Part shown: positions 14,301-29,300 of the stretch, piece by piece
Layout of the letters: the number at the start of each line of letters is the position of its first letter
How positions within the stretch are numbered: position 1 is the first letter of the stretch
NCBI GenBank assembly: GCA_025618425.1
Contig: CM046836.1
Location: forward strand, 18,618,743-18,682,742
Source of the DNA: Heliocidaris tuberculata
Lineage: Eukaryota > Echinodermata > Echinoidea > Camarodonta > Echinometridae
Length of the DNA stretch: 64,000 nt
Direction of reading: 5' to 3'
Program-made: the position numbers and the translations under genes
Notes under the pieces: generated by a model
Databases searched by the model: none
What the model was told of the DNA's origin: nothing
Seen by the model: only the letters and a program-made list of their open reading frames with translations

Positions 14301-17300
14301 TCAAATCCATAGAAAGTTATTGTGATTACAGTGCTTGTTTAAAGATAAAGTTGAGTTCTAGCCGTGCGTTTACATTGTGAACAAAACTGTCTCAAAGCAA
14401 TAAGCCAGTTCGTAATTAGTTCATGGCACAAATGACCCTGAAATGACCCTAATTTGTACGCACACATGCATCTGTTTTGGTGGACGCCAAACTATCATCA
14501 AACATATTCTTGGGAATCATTTGTGGTAATCAAATTCATAGAAAAGTAAACATATATTCTTTTAATGCTCTGTCATAATCTAACTACATGTATACTACAT
14601 TCAATGATTTTTTTTTTTTGGGGGGGGGCGGAGGGGCGGGGAATTCCCTTGACATTCCAAAGTTTCTCCTGCTGTCTAGCTCGAATGACACCTGATAGCT
14701 GATAACTATTCATGAGCTTTATGGAAATAAGAACAATGAACTTTGAACCTTAATGCCAAAGAACACATCTACACTGCACGCATATCCTTATTGGAGGATT
14801 TGGATCAATAAGATAAGAATCAAACATTCTTTTTGGAGAGGACATACCTGGCATCTTCAGCCTGTTCAAGTGTTCTGGGAGTAAGAATTCTCTCCCCGAT
14901 TGTTTCCTGATAGAGATGAACAAACAAGATATATGATCGCATAACAAATGGTACAATGTTCACATATCTCGCTGTTGCTTTGGTGGGAGCACAGCTACCG
15001 CAAGAAATTTTAGATATCCTAGTGATAATTGTAAAAATAATATCCATTTCAATATATTTCTTGTAATAATGTACATGTATACTTGTTATTTTTGATAGCA
15101 AAATTTTTGTCAAAGTCCCTTTTTAATATTTGCTATTACAAAAACCTACTTTACATCAACTATGTCATACAATAATAAAAGTATATAACTCAATAATATA
15201 TTTATATTGGCTGTATAAAATGTATATTACACTTTTGATGGCTGATAAACTAGTACCAAGCTGCACTCCACACAGTGCAAAGGTGAAAAGCGTAAATCTT
15301 ACTAAGAGGAAATACTATGCTATTTCTTAAAAGAACAGTCATATAGTAATGCTTTGAATCTTCAATAAGATTTTCACATTTTGACAAATTGGTAATGCAC
15401 ATATGAGGTAAAAAGCATGGTGTACGATAAACCTCCTTTGTGAATTCTGCATATAAAGAGAGGAGTATATATTGCAGATATTAAGAGAAATGTTTCCATT
15501 TTCATGTAGGTAAAGGCCCTTACCGTGACTCTGTAGAGTATAGCGCCCTCAAGCTGCTTTGGGTCGAGTTGTAGAAGCCTGGCCGCTGCTGCTAGGGCTC
15601 CATCATTGGTGACTTCTAGAGTCTCGGGTCTATCTTGTCTCTGAAAATGTAAAAAAAACAACACATTAATCATAAGAAAAATGGAACCATTAACACCAGA
15701 GCTTCAACAATATACTATTAATACATGGTTGGGAGTGCGTTAGTGCGATCTGGCAACACAAAGGTTTTTATCGTGGTGTACTAACGCACGAGGCGTAGCC
15801 GAGTGTGTTAGACCCCACGATAAAAACCTGCTTGTTGCTGGATCGCACTAACGCACGAACTCACAACCATGTATTAAAAGTTTTATATAACAGGTCTACA
15901 ATCTTAGTGTTTTCTTACAATCTTAGTGTTTGATCCGGATTAGCCGTGCGTTAATCCCCTGGTCACATGGTGTTATTTGACCGATCAGGATGGCTACATT
16001 CTTGAGCCTGTTTTATAATTATTTTTGTTACATTATAGTTCTGATCAGCCCTACTAACAATTAAAGTTTTAATATGAGAAAATAAAACATCAACCCTCAT
16101 CTCGTGATAACCAGCCATAAGAAGTTACAATGGATATAATCATTTTATTTAAATGATTTCTGTTCATAAAGAGCAAAGAATTTATGCTAGAGCAATCACA
16201 GAAATACACTTGTTTAGAAAAGCTGGAGCTCCCAACAATCATGGAAAGTAGAGCTAAGTAAGAAAAAGTAGTCAAGTCAGGGCCAATACAATCAACTTTA
16301 TAGCAAGTTTGTTAATGGGTAACCGATTCTTGCTTTGCATATTCATGTATTGACTTTTCTGATATATTTATGAAAAGTATAAACTTTAATTTCTAGGTTG
16401 TACTTATGAGCAAAATACTGTTACTTCATCACAATAATATTAGGATAGCTTGGTCATAATGCACATGTAACAAAGTAAACGGGGTGAATGAAAAATATTG
16501 CAATATTTGGCTATGCTTTGAATGCATTCAACGTTTGGGAGAAGTCTATACAATGTACAAACCTTGGAATTCTGCAGAGAGAGATTACCAATGTGTAAGA
16601 TGGCCGCCAGGATGCTGAAAGCCGTCTCCTGCTTGTTGGGGTCAAAGTTCAACACCTCCATGGCGGAGATCGTGCGAATGAAGTCGTCTGCATCATTGCG
16701 CGTATCCAGGCGACTGCTGCCCCCTTGGTTGAGGTAGAAGTAGCGTTCGGGCTGAGTGAGACCGTACTTGGCTTTCTCTCCGATGGACATGCCAGCCAGC
16801 ATCTGATAAAAGATGTGGTAGTTGCGTTCACTTGGAGCCTACAATGACACAAAGAAAAACAGGTGAACATAACAAGAAATTGTGTCGGCCAGCTTCTCAG
16901 GAACACTGTTATTGCCTATTGCCTAACACTGCACTGGAGTGAAAATGCAAGGATGTGTGACATGTAATTCATCTGCACAGAAAAGGTTTAGAAATACGAT
17001 GAAAACTACATAAACCCATCTCATATCTTTTGACTAATTTGCCCTACACCTCAAAACTTATCGCAAGCGAACAAAAAACATGTAATTTTTGAAAGATATA
17101 TGCTTACAGAGATCAGGAGAATTATACGACTCACTGACAAAAATGAAACCATAATTAGATTCAACTTTTAATTTCAATTTCAAAGAAAAACATCAAATAA
17201 ATTCATGCATCATTAAAATATTAGCTTTTTTCACATACCTGCCTAACAACTCTAGACTTCTCCACCAGATATTCTGTAGTCCTGGCACCACTGATAAGGC

Positions 17301-20300
17301 CACTGTGAAAGCATACAAAAACCATGATATTTTCATCATACCACAGATTAATAAATGCAACTGTGTTTCTGTTTTTTTTTTTTTTAATTCTAGATATTAA
17401 TGAGAGTAAAGGTGTCAAACATTTAATTTACAGGTGGGTTCATGCGTCAAAAAGAATATTTTTTAAAAAGGACAGTAAAACTGACTATCAATGAAAGAGC
17501 ACTTGACATATATGTGCAATAAATTCTAGGAAAAAGCATCCATCTTTTCATGGAAAAAGAGGCTTCATGAATTCAAAACCTCAATGATTTTTAAGACTTT
17601 CAACAATACAGTTCACGTGTTTAGGTGAGTATTTTTTAAAACATTCGTAGAAATACTTGACAAAGAAATTTTAAAAACTAAGGGGCTTTTATATGAAATT
17701 TCTCATGCAAAATATATGTATATCAAATTGCACTTGCATTGTAAGATCACTACACAGAAAAAAATTTTAAATAGAAAATTAAAAATCAAAAAATAAATTT
17801 TGCTTACTTGTTGAAGAACAGTTCAATGTACTTTCCAAAGCGACTTGAGTTGTCATTTCGAGTTGTCTTGGCATTACCGAAAGCCTCTAGCAAGGGGTTG
17901 GCTTCTAGAATCTACAATATCAAAGAGGAATCACACCAACACATTTAGACAAATGAAATATTCTTCATTAGAATTAAAACAAAAATAATGCCCATTTCAT
18001 TTATAAGAGGACAGAGGATAGATCACTACAGTGCATCCCCAAAAAAAGTTAACAGTTGGAAAAAGTCTCCCAAAATAAATATTTCAAAATATTTGTAGGA
18101 AATTTTCATGCCTGTGGATAGATTAGGGTCTCTTCTATCAAATGACACCAAAATATGTGGCAATATTTTGAGCTCGATCGAGCGAAAGCCACTTTTGCGA
18201 AAGGGTGCAAAATCCAGACTTGACAAGAATTGGTATTTTGTGCTGACTAGTGTTAACAAATTTGAGAACCGTAAAAAGTTGACATTTGGAAAAAGTCTCC
18301 CCAAATTAACATTTCAAAATATGTTCATGAAATTTTCATACCTATGGATAGCTTAGGGTCTCTCCTATCAAATGATACCAAAACATCTAACAATATGTTA
18401 CGCTTGAGTGAGCAAAAGCCATTATTGTGAAATGGTGCCAAATCTATGGTTGACAAAACTTTGTATTGGTTCTGTCTGGTATCAGCAAAGTTTAGAGTTT
18501 TGAAAAGGCTTAGAAACTTTCATATTCTGATCATTAAAAGGCAATTTATGAAAGAACAGGCTTTGTTTTGTGTATGTCTAGACATATCCCATCAAAACTT
18601 TATGGTTGACTGAGAAAACCAGCTTCAATTATAACCTTGCCAAAACTAATATTTCAAAACACTCAGTAAAGCAGTTAATTGCTCACTGAAAAATGAAAAT
18701 ATTGATGAGATACATAAGGACAAACATAGAACAGAACCTCTTCTTTGATAAATTGTCTATTATTGATCAAATATGAATATTTATAAGCCTTTTCATGACA
18801 CTCAACATTGCTGATACCAGCCAGAAGAAATACCAATTCTTGTCAAGTCTGGATTTTGCACCTTTTCTCAAAAGTGGTCTTTGCTCACTCGAGCGTAAAA
18901 TATTGCCACATATTTTGGTGTCATTTGATAGAAGAGATCCTAAGCTATCCACAGGTATGAATTTTGCTTCAAAGTTTTTGAAATATTTATTTGGGGAGAC
19001 TTTTTCTGACTGTTAACTTTTTTGGGGGATGCACTGTATAAACAAAGATAGAGAAAAGGATAGTTCTGTGTCAAAGACATTTCCCTAGCAAGCATCTTTT
19101 GATTCGCGGTCTATTGAGAACAAGAATGGCATGAACTCAAATATTATTACACAGAGTAACACCCTTCTGTCTCTCAGCAGGCAATATGATTGTTAGCCCT
19201 TTCAGGACAGGAATTATTTATGGGCTAAATTGATCACATTTCATTCTTCAAATTGGCAACAATGATTTGTTTAGTGCTACATGGTTCTAATAAGGTGAAA
19301 TGTTTTTGAAAAAAATATACATGGTTAGCAATTTTGTCAAAAAGTTGAAAAAATTGCCAATTTTGATTTTAAAAAAAATGATTTTGAACCTCTCAATATG
19401 TTGCCAATTTAAGGATTTCAAAGCTTATTCTCATTTTTTAAATACCTGGCATCAAACGCAATACAGTCATGCAACAAAAATTGACATACATATAGTGTGT
19501 GCAGAATTCTTTCTCTTCCTACTCATGCATCTGGTATATTTTTTAGAGCTCTGAATCAAAAGTTATTGAGCCAAACCACAAAATGTGGTCCATTGTCTCA
19601 AAAGGGTTAACTAAATATCTTAACTCATGAAAAACAGATGAACAATAGTTTCTATTCTTACTTTCATATCTATTGTGTATTTTATTTATATGGAAGATAT
19701 TTTGTATCCATTTTAACAACGAAACAAAGAGTAAGAATTCAAATTTTGACCCTTTAGATAATTCTTCATAAACCACGGGGCACAGAAATAAAAAAAAAAT
19801 ATTCTGGTCATATAATTCTCACTTGTTCTGTGATGAGGTTGGTGGAAGCTTTGTTGACTGCTGCGAGGTATTGCATAATGAGCTTGGTACTCTCGGTCTT
19901 GCCCGCGCCACTCTCTCCACTGATCACAATGCATTGGTTTTGTTTGGTCTGAGTCATGCGAAGGTATGCACCACTGCCTATCGCAAACAGATGTCTGCAA
20001 GGGAATCAATAATAATCATGGAGGAGAGATAGTGATTCAGTGATTTTTTACTGTTTACGCAGTATTTTGGGGATACAGATATTTTTGCAAATTCGAGACA
20101 CACCCAAGAATTTCTTTTCGTATTTGACCATCCCCTACATGAATGTCTGCATACTACAATTGCCATGCTCATGGATGGGTATTTTTGCATCATTTTTTTA
20201 GAGAGTTGAGAAAACTTCACAAAAATGAGAACAGAGAAAACTATTCTTATCTGTATATACAAAAATTAAAGTATCTTGAGCACAGACGTAGGATAGTGAA

Positions 20301-23300
20301 ATTTAAAAAAAGAATTGACTAGTAAAAGTAAATCAAAATTGTTCGTCACATATAGTACCAAACATACATGACTGAATTGGTAATGAAATATTTCTCAAAT
20401 CATATGATCTCAACTCTCCCAAAATTAAAAGTCAAACTTCTTTATTCTTTGTCTGAATTTTCTCAAACTTTCACTAATCAGTTGATGTTTTAATAATTTA
20501 ATTTCCACTCAAGGTAACTATCTTTTATGGTGATATGTATATCTTACGGTGGAAGATGGCCGATGAGCTGCCCCTCATATCTCCTTACTGTCTCTATGTT
20601 GTAGATGTCATCAAAGAGCTTGTAAGGGTTAACTGCCACCAAGATGCTACCTGTGTAGGTCTGAAAGGACACAAGTACAAACATATCAAGATGAGAGTAT
20701 GAAGGATCTTCAAGCTATCTTCATGCACTAGAAATATATAATCACAAAGTTTTAATAATCCAATCACGATTATATTTCACCATCTCTTTTAATGTATTTA
20801 CTGCTATTTTGCAAAGCTAAATTTCCTTATCTTTGCTAATTTCTTCAATACATGTAGCTATTAAGAAATTTCTACTGATTTATTGGCTTTCTTTGCTAAT
20901 TTCTTTAAAAGCTATTAAGAAATTTCTACTTATTTATTGGCTTTCTTTGCTAATTTCTTTAATAGCTATTAAGAAATTTCTACTCATTTATTATTGGCAG
21001 ATATGAATAGTAGTGATGAGAATTCGGGGAAAGTTAATTTTGATTCTATGAAATTCTCATGTCCCACCACTGCCAGAATTCAGGGTTACCTTTCGCATCT
21101 GTGTTTGTATATATAGCACATACTTAATAAATATGTGCTATACACAGATACGTGCAAGGCCCTGGATTGGAATCGATTTACCTTCCACATATCCCGCGCT
21201 TATGAAAATATGCAATGCTGTAGGACTATGGGCGGGCCTAATTTCATTTGCGTAATATGTCTCACACACTAAATTAATTATGTGTGTTTACTTACATATA
21301 TGAGACCCTTCTCATATCTGGTATGCAAGTTGAACAGTATGGATCCCTCATGAAGATCTCTGTATGTGCAGAACAGTGAAAATAATATGAACAAAAAAAA
21401 TTACAGACATTTCTACATCTAAAAGTAAAAAGGATAGAAAAGCTGGTTTGACAAACAACTACAAAAAGAGGTGGAGAAGAGTTGTAAATGGATTGTTAAT
21501 TGATCAAATGTAGATAGCTCATTTTAAAACATCATGAAGAGAAAGAATTTTTGCACCATAATTTATTCCCATTCTTGGACAGAACTTGCTTTGCAACAAA
21601 CTCAAAAGCCTGACCAAGGAATGCCTGATCTAGCAGCAACAAATAAAGAAAAAAATGTACTTGGTAAAAATCAATAAGTTAAATCAGCTGAATCAAATAA
21701 GTTTTGAGTAGATCAGAAGGAAAATTGCTTTCTACTACTTGTAGATCTCTAGTTGCTTTACTGATCAACAGTCTACTAACCCCCCCCCCCAAAAAAAAAA
21801 GCACATTTGAAGAAAAACCAGGTACAATTAACTATATTACCTGAGCTCCACCATGTCATGGATACTTTCAATCTCAATCTGATCATGTCTGATCCTTAAC
21901 AGCTTTCTAGGATCTTCTATAGGATATTCCTGTATCACAGAAAGAAAGATGATATTTAATAAATGAAGCAATAAATAATCTTTTTAAAAATGGTCACAAT
22001 CCAATCATGTCTGATACTTCACAGCTTTCTAAGATCTTATATGATTGGGATATCATATTCCTGTATCACAGAATGAAAGATAATATTTGAGAAAAGAAAT
22101 CTATGAATAATGAAAGCAATCTCAATCTGATTATTGTCTCATTCTTAACAGATCTTCTATCAGATATTCCTGCATAAAAGAATGAAATATAATATTTTAT
22201 CATAAAGAGCAACACACTACCATACAACAAAACCTATCTCATGCTACATGTACATCTTGTTTGATTTCAGGTAGGATATTGGAATATTCTAAGGAATATC
22301 CCCATAAATATTCACACAGAAAGAAAAAATGGATGCTAGCAATTAGATACATTCATGTATTTCAGGGGATTTACCTATTCCTATGTAATTTGTAATGCAT
22401 ATTCCCAAAAGACTCATAAAAGCAACCACTGATCAATAGCAACACTCAGTTTTGATGCTGAAACATAATTTGTAACAAATATTTCCATGAATTTGCCTAT
22501 GGCCAAGATATATAATGACATCCTCAGTCGATTGTAAATGTCAAGATCCTACCATAATCCAATCATGATTTAAATTCAATCTTGAGTTCTGGGAATCCAG
22601 AGAAACAGGCTCAACTTAATTGCCCCATTTTTGCAATTTTCTTTCAGAGACTCATTTATTGCTAAATGGCTACATGTATGCTCACTCATGCATGAAAAGT
22701 ATGATTCCAATTGCATATCATCTTTAAAGAGGATTAATTTGTGTTTATTTTGATATATGAAATATAAGTTTACATCAAATATTATTTGAAAATAGTGTTC
22801 ACTTTTTTTTTGCTGAGTATATTTTAAGTCATTAACCTGAACTTAAGAAAACTTTAATAAGCAATACAAAAATGTATTCAATTGCCAAAGGCTAAAAAGA
22901 GAAGACAGAATATCAGCAACAGTGTAATGATCATTCAACAAAATACTGGTAAAATTTTTCATGTTGTGACAACACAATGAATGAAAGAACAAACTCTGAT
23001 GGCTTAAGAGTTTTAAAAGAATAAAATTTCAATGTACACTTCTTTTGAAATGTGATTGATTTCAGAGAAACTAGTTCTTATCTTGTGCATTTCATTGGAA
23101 TTACCTGGCTGGAAATATGTCATAGTGAATATGCTTTTTTAAAAGTGTACCGTTTGTCAAGTCTAAACTTGTTTGATCATTATAAAATGTAATCTGAATG
23201 TAAACTTTGAAATGTATGAAGTCTAAATGTGACACATAACTGCAAACTGTGAAACATTGAATTATCTTACAAAGCTAGCCATTAGAAATCATACATGTAC

Positions 23301-26300
23301 AACCATTAACACACAGGTTTTAAACTAAGTAACTAACTTTCAATTCTACAGGGGAAAAAAAAATGATTTATTCAAACCAATGAAAAACTAGCAATAAAAG
23401 GATGATACACCTGTACATATGCATCCTGCATAGATGTACAAGACTCTACCGATCAGAAATTACCCTACAAAATGGCAACTCCCTAAATAGTTTATACTAA
23501 TTTCCGGTTGCCTTAATTTTGTTACGACGCTCTACGCTTTCATGATGAAATCATAAAATCAAAGTTTCATCACTTGACATTCTTGTTCTGTTTACGCAGG
23601 AAACGTCTCAATATACCTCTTAAACACACCCTAAGAACTTTGCTCCATTCTTCGCTAACTCTCCCATTGTACAAAAGGTGCTAATGCTCAAATATTGTAA
23701 AGCGTTCACAACAGCACTAGTAGTGTTGAAAATGAACAAACATTTGTACATGTATTTTGGGGCACATCCCCGCATGGCTTACCAACATATTCTCAAAGTC
23801 ATGAGAATGGCATGCTTTAAGTCATTTACATCTTACAGGGAAGACAAACCTCAGCTAACACATTGTTTTTTTATTGGAAGTAATAAAAAATCAGAACACA
23901 AGGCAAGAAATAGTCCTTTTAATAAGTTTAATAAAGGAACAGAGTTGATATTCTTTTACATGATTTTTTTTTTTTAAAGATTCCTATTTCCTTTATTCAT
24001 TCTTGACTTCCCAACATTTTCACACCCTTCTTATTATTGGTCTGATAATTTTCCAATCTTTAACTTTTATTTTTGCTATCACTCAAGAAATCCCACTCAA
24101 GTTCAGTGATGTTGTATTCTCAAATTCAGACTATATGTATATGTATTTAGTGTTCAAACAAAACATCTTTAAAAAAATTGTTTAATCATTTCAAAGTTTC
24201 ATTTGATTGGTGCAATTCATATCTACAAACGACCCTAAATGTTTAGGTAGTTACTTTAGTAATCTAAAGTTATTTTTGCATAGTGGCTTTGTGCTCATAA
24301 TAAATGAAACTGCTGACAGATGTGACCCTTTTGCATTTCCTCACCATATAGGTTTATTATCTATCTTGTACCTATTGAACAATATTCCATGTAAGGCAGT
24401 AAAATCATTTACGTCGTGATAAGCTTGATGTAATACCTTACTAAAGGCTCGTTCCAATATGAAGCGGTAAACCGATTAAAAAAACCACAGGGTTTTTAAG
24501 TGCACTGTGTTCCACATTTCTGTATATTATAACACACAGGTAAGTGAGTACACGTCACAGTATGCAAATGACCTTTGTTGTGTCATTTGTCATTCATTAA
24601 ATACAACCAACAACAAAAAACACAATTTTTAAATTATTTTTTTTTATTTTTTTAATTTTTTTTTTTTGGGGGGGGGCCTGGAGGACAGTTTGCTGCTTCC
24701 TATGTGAGCGAGCCTATTTGTCTGTTTTATTTCACTGTCACATTCATTTCATTTACTCTCAATATGGACATTGTCCTTTCAGTTCGGTATATATCAACAT
24801 ATCGAATGTAGAAGGCTAATAATGTAAAACAAATATCCATAAAACATCATTCCCTGTACAAGAGGTTTACAAACATGTGATACTTACACCATACGACTTG
24901 GACTTGAACCTATCATAGATGCTATCTAAATGTATCTGGAAAGATGCATTAGTGGATACATGTATAAGTTATTTTAATGCATTTAATGTTTACTTGTTTA
25001 CCTCTTTAGAATTTTTCCAAACTTTAATTCATTCGCAGTTAATTTCAGCTTGCTCAAAGTTTGCCACGTCATAGCAAATACTATCTTGTATTCAGGAATG
25101 AGTTATTTACATGTAAATATTAAACTGAATTATCTAGAACCTGACAAATGAAATAAAGTGAAATCACATGGGTACTTCAGGAAACAAATTCCATACATAC
25201 AGATCAATCTACTTCAAATGTAACATTTGTAAATGTCATACTTATTTGTACAACAAATACTGCAATTACATGTCAATCACTGGAGGAATTATATGCATAC
25301 ATACATGTATATGTATACTTGCTGCTTTCTACATTAAAAAAAACAATAGCTGATTCACACAAGCTTCCAACATTCAACCAACATCATCAGTAAGGTCTAC
25401 AACTGTTCACAGACACTTAGAGAAGCTATTAGACTTTTTGGGGCTACGCAGCCTACGCCATAATGTTATATTATTGTTTTGTTCTAGTACCACCATTGTG
25501 GCGTCTGCTTGTGCAGCTATGTTCAGTTTTTGCTTCGGTAGCGCTCTATCTCTTCGGTTTTCTGTTTCGTCTTAAATAAAGAGTTTAAGCTTACTCAGAC
25601 TTGCATCTCGTCTCCCTTTAATTCTTGCGTTTCACAATGCATGCGCCACCAACGTTGGTACCATGAGAGGCCTATTTGAGTTTAAAAATGGGGGTCTTCT
25701 CTGCGGCACATGCCCACCGCACACTATATACTGAGTGCCCCCCCCCCCCCCGGGATGTCAATAACATTATCATCACTGCTTTTGCCACTGCGCCGAATTA
25801 GCTTTTTCCACCTCGTCATGGATTGCCTGTCTTTCCGTGGGAATTTCACCCACGTTACATCTGCCATCCACAGATACTTTGCACGATTGTTTTTCTTTGA
25901 AGTATGAGAATATCATTCTGCAACTTCATAAGAGAAGACCAAGATGACAATGTCATGTAATCCAGATCGAAAAGTGAAATCATGTGCTGGGACTCTATGA
26001 GCGGCGGCTAGCGGGGCGGGCTCCCGGTGATGTCTCACCAGCGTGCGCAAAATAACTAGCATGCCGATTTGTCAAGAAAGTTGTCGACCCATATCCCCAA
26101 ATTAACGCACAAGAGTGACTGTCGCAACTGAACCAAATGAGGGCGCAAGGATTGTGAAACAAGAAAATTGCATGGTGGTAGTGGTGAGATGTCTTTAATT
26201 GCGCTATTATGAAATATTTTCTCCCGCATGTTTGGGAAATCAAGATAAGCAATAATAAAAACAAACATCTGATACATGTCTTTTTAAAAATGCAAAATCT

Positions 26301-29300
26301 TTTGGTAATCTACACCCTTTATTCCCTAAAGCATTTAAAAAGTGCATCCAGAAAACAAAGAAACACCAGTGGCAAACTTCTCTTTCAATATATGCAGAAA
26401 AAAAGGTGATCTGTTTGTCTGAATAGTTCCAATGTGCTATTTATGCAGGTAAAAAGAGATTTATGAAATATTCAATCATTTTCCTTTTCTATTTAAAAGT
26501 AAAATCCTTTAAGCATACTGGGTATCAAATACGTGACTTAAGATATGTATTTACCAATGATGCCTTAATTATGCTCAAGCTCACATTTCATAGGGGCAAA
26601 GTTGTGGATAACAAGAGGCATATCAAAGATATAACCAGGATCGGTCTCGAGCCTTGCCCTTTCAAGTATTTACATATTAGGTGGATTATTCCAAAGGTCA
26701 AAAGTAGTCAAAATATCTTGGCAAGATGCACAGCAACCTGTTCAGATTGTAAATTATTTTAATTCATAATGATGTCAATGTAAAAAGGGTGTAAGGCAGC
26801 ATGACGCAGTATCTTTTCTATATCTTTATTTATTTCACTACAAGGAGGTTGATCAAACAAAACGGTATGGATACAGTGTATGATTAATTCTTACCATACT
26901 GGGCAGCTAACTGAACTTTTAAAGATTATAATTTATAACCAAGATCACTTCTACATAATTTCATCAAAAGATTTCAACTGAGAATGAAAGTGGTTGAAAG
27001 CTATGTAATAAAAAAAATTGGAAAGTTTTGATCAAAATGATTTTCAATTTGCATGAGAAGAGAAATTGGCTCCTTTTTCCTATGTACATTTTCCTATGTA
27101 CATGTGTACACTCATTTGACTCATTTGAGCTTAGTGCTCTTAACCCTTTCAGGACAGGAATTATTTATGGGCTAAATTGATCACATTTTGTTCTTCAAAT
27201 TGGCAACAATAATATTTTTCTTTTAGTGCTTCAAGATTGTAATAAGGGGTAATGTCTTTGAAAACAATATACATGGTTAAAAGAATTGTCGAAAAGTTGA
27301 AAAAGTTGCCAATTTCGATAAAAAAACAATGATTTTGAACCTCTCAATGTGTTGCCAATTTAAGGATTTTAAAGCTTATTCTCCTTTTTAAAATTCCTGG
27401 GATCAAACGCAATATGGTCAAGTAACAAAAATGGACATAGTGTGTGCAGAAATTTTTGCTCTTTCTACTCATGCATCTGGTATATTTTTTAGAGCTCTGA
27501 ATCAAAAGTTATTGAGCTAAACCACAAAATGTGGTCAATTGTCTTGAAAGGGTTAATAGCGGAGCTCACCATCCCTTTTCATGGCTTTTATTCCTTTGAA
27601 GGGAGCTTACTGTAACCCTGAAATTTTTACCCTAAAACTAAACCATGCAGGGATTATTTTCCAATAATCCTCATATTCTACATGTATGTAACACTTTTTC
27701 CTGTGCATCTCTGTTTTTGTTTTATTCATTAAAATATTTCCTCTAGTAGTTCATGGCTCCGAAAGATATTTTGTCAGAGAAACGGAATAAATCAAGATAA
27801 AAATCATTGTTAAGAAACTTTATAACATTGCTTTCTTTTCTGATGACTCTGTTTTTATTGAGGGTTATGATTTGGAGAACAAACAGTTCAAAAGTATGAA
27901 TTTTCTTATCGTTCATGCAAAATATGCAATTTATTTAACATTCGTTCGGGGAGAAAATCGTAAATGTGTATTTCATGAACTCTCTATACTAAGTTTGTTT
28001 AAAAGATTGATTTGTCATCGCATAGAAACGGAAAAGCATTGTAAAACGAAAAGTTTATGTATTTTTGAAAACACCGTTATTAAGGAAAATTTGACATGTT
28101 TAACATAAAATTGTTTTGATGGTATAATTTCCATTGACTGTATGATATCTGTGACTTTGTCATATGTATGTATACATTTTATCAATAAATTTATTTAAAA
28201 AAAAAAAAAAAAAAAGATAAAAATCATAAAAACTCGTGTGACTTGAATTACATGTAAATTTTCATGACCCTCTTGCGTCATATTACTTGTGGCATTTAAA
28301 ATGTAATAGAGACCAAAGTGCAGTTTGCAACTTTTTAATTTCCTCAAAGAAAACTTCCTTTCATTTTTTTAAAAAAATGTTTGACAATCTCCCTTCCTTT
28401 TCCTGTTATTTCAGTGCACACCTATGGTAAACCACATCTTAATCTTGTACAAAAATTCATATAATTTATAAAAGTACATGTATTCGTTATTTCCCATATT
28501 CACACATTCTTTACACATAATATTTACTGCAGTTTGGTAAGCTGAAAACCATTTTATTTCAGTTCAAGAGGAATATTAAAGAAATAAAATTAAAGACAAT
28601 ATATACATGTATACACTGTAGATCCAGGCCAGGATCTAATTACATAAGTGTGTGACTGTTATGTGACTGATATGTATGCAAATTTGTAAAATTCTTTCGG
28701 TATTGCAGTGTCATGAACTTTATAGGCATTGACAGAGAGGGGCAAGAAGCCTTGATTGAGGTTTCTTAAAAGTCATCAGGATTCCTGGGCAGAACATCAA
28801 ATATTTGGCACATGTAACTTTTGATACATATTTAACAACATAACTATATTCAATAGGTTCCCATTTATTTTCCTTTTTGCTAACCATTATCTTACAGACT
28901 ACAATGCATCAAAACCTTCTTAGTTACATTGTCTATTGTATGTTATACATAAAACCCGAGTTCCCTTTGAGTTTACAGACCTCCTCTATACATTCCTCTC
29001 AATTTACTTACCTTTTCAAATCCTCTCAATATTTACTCTCCAGACCACAAAGGAATAAAAAATACTGGGCCAAATACTCAGCTTTTTAGACTCAAGTGTC
29101 CACATTCTACAAACACAAGTAAATCCATTGTAGATTTTCACCAGTTGACTAGTGTGTGTAAACTGTTGATTCTTTCTTAACAGAGCTTTATAAAGTTTTA
29201 ATGTAAACATTCTGTGTAGAATGGACTATCAAACCAAGTGTTCGAGGCTGGTGAATTCCCATTCTTTGTTGTATTATTACATTTGCACTGAGCCCACTCA

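Noticed and set aside
18108..18952. Two similar 60-80 residue frames on opposite strands ([16 protein letters not shown])
   Set aside because: They are the two arms of a foldback element, so similarity comes from the inverted repeat and not from paired genes.
22260..24880. Extra myosin exons in the long intron between exons 3 and 4
   Set aside because: Exon 3 joins exon 4 in frame and no additional phase-compatible open segment with consensus splice sites was found. The frames at 23678-24419 are AT-rich with no coding character.
25995..26277. Overlapping minus-strand frames in a GC-richer patch
   Set aside because: The two frames overlap in different phases, neither has a splice partner or a recognised motif, and the myosin exons on both sides join without it.
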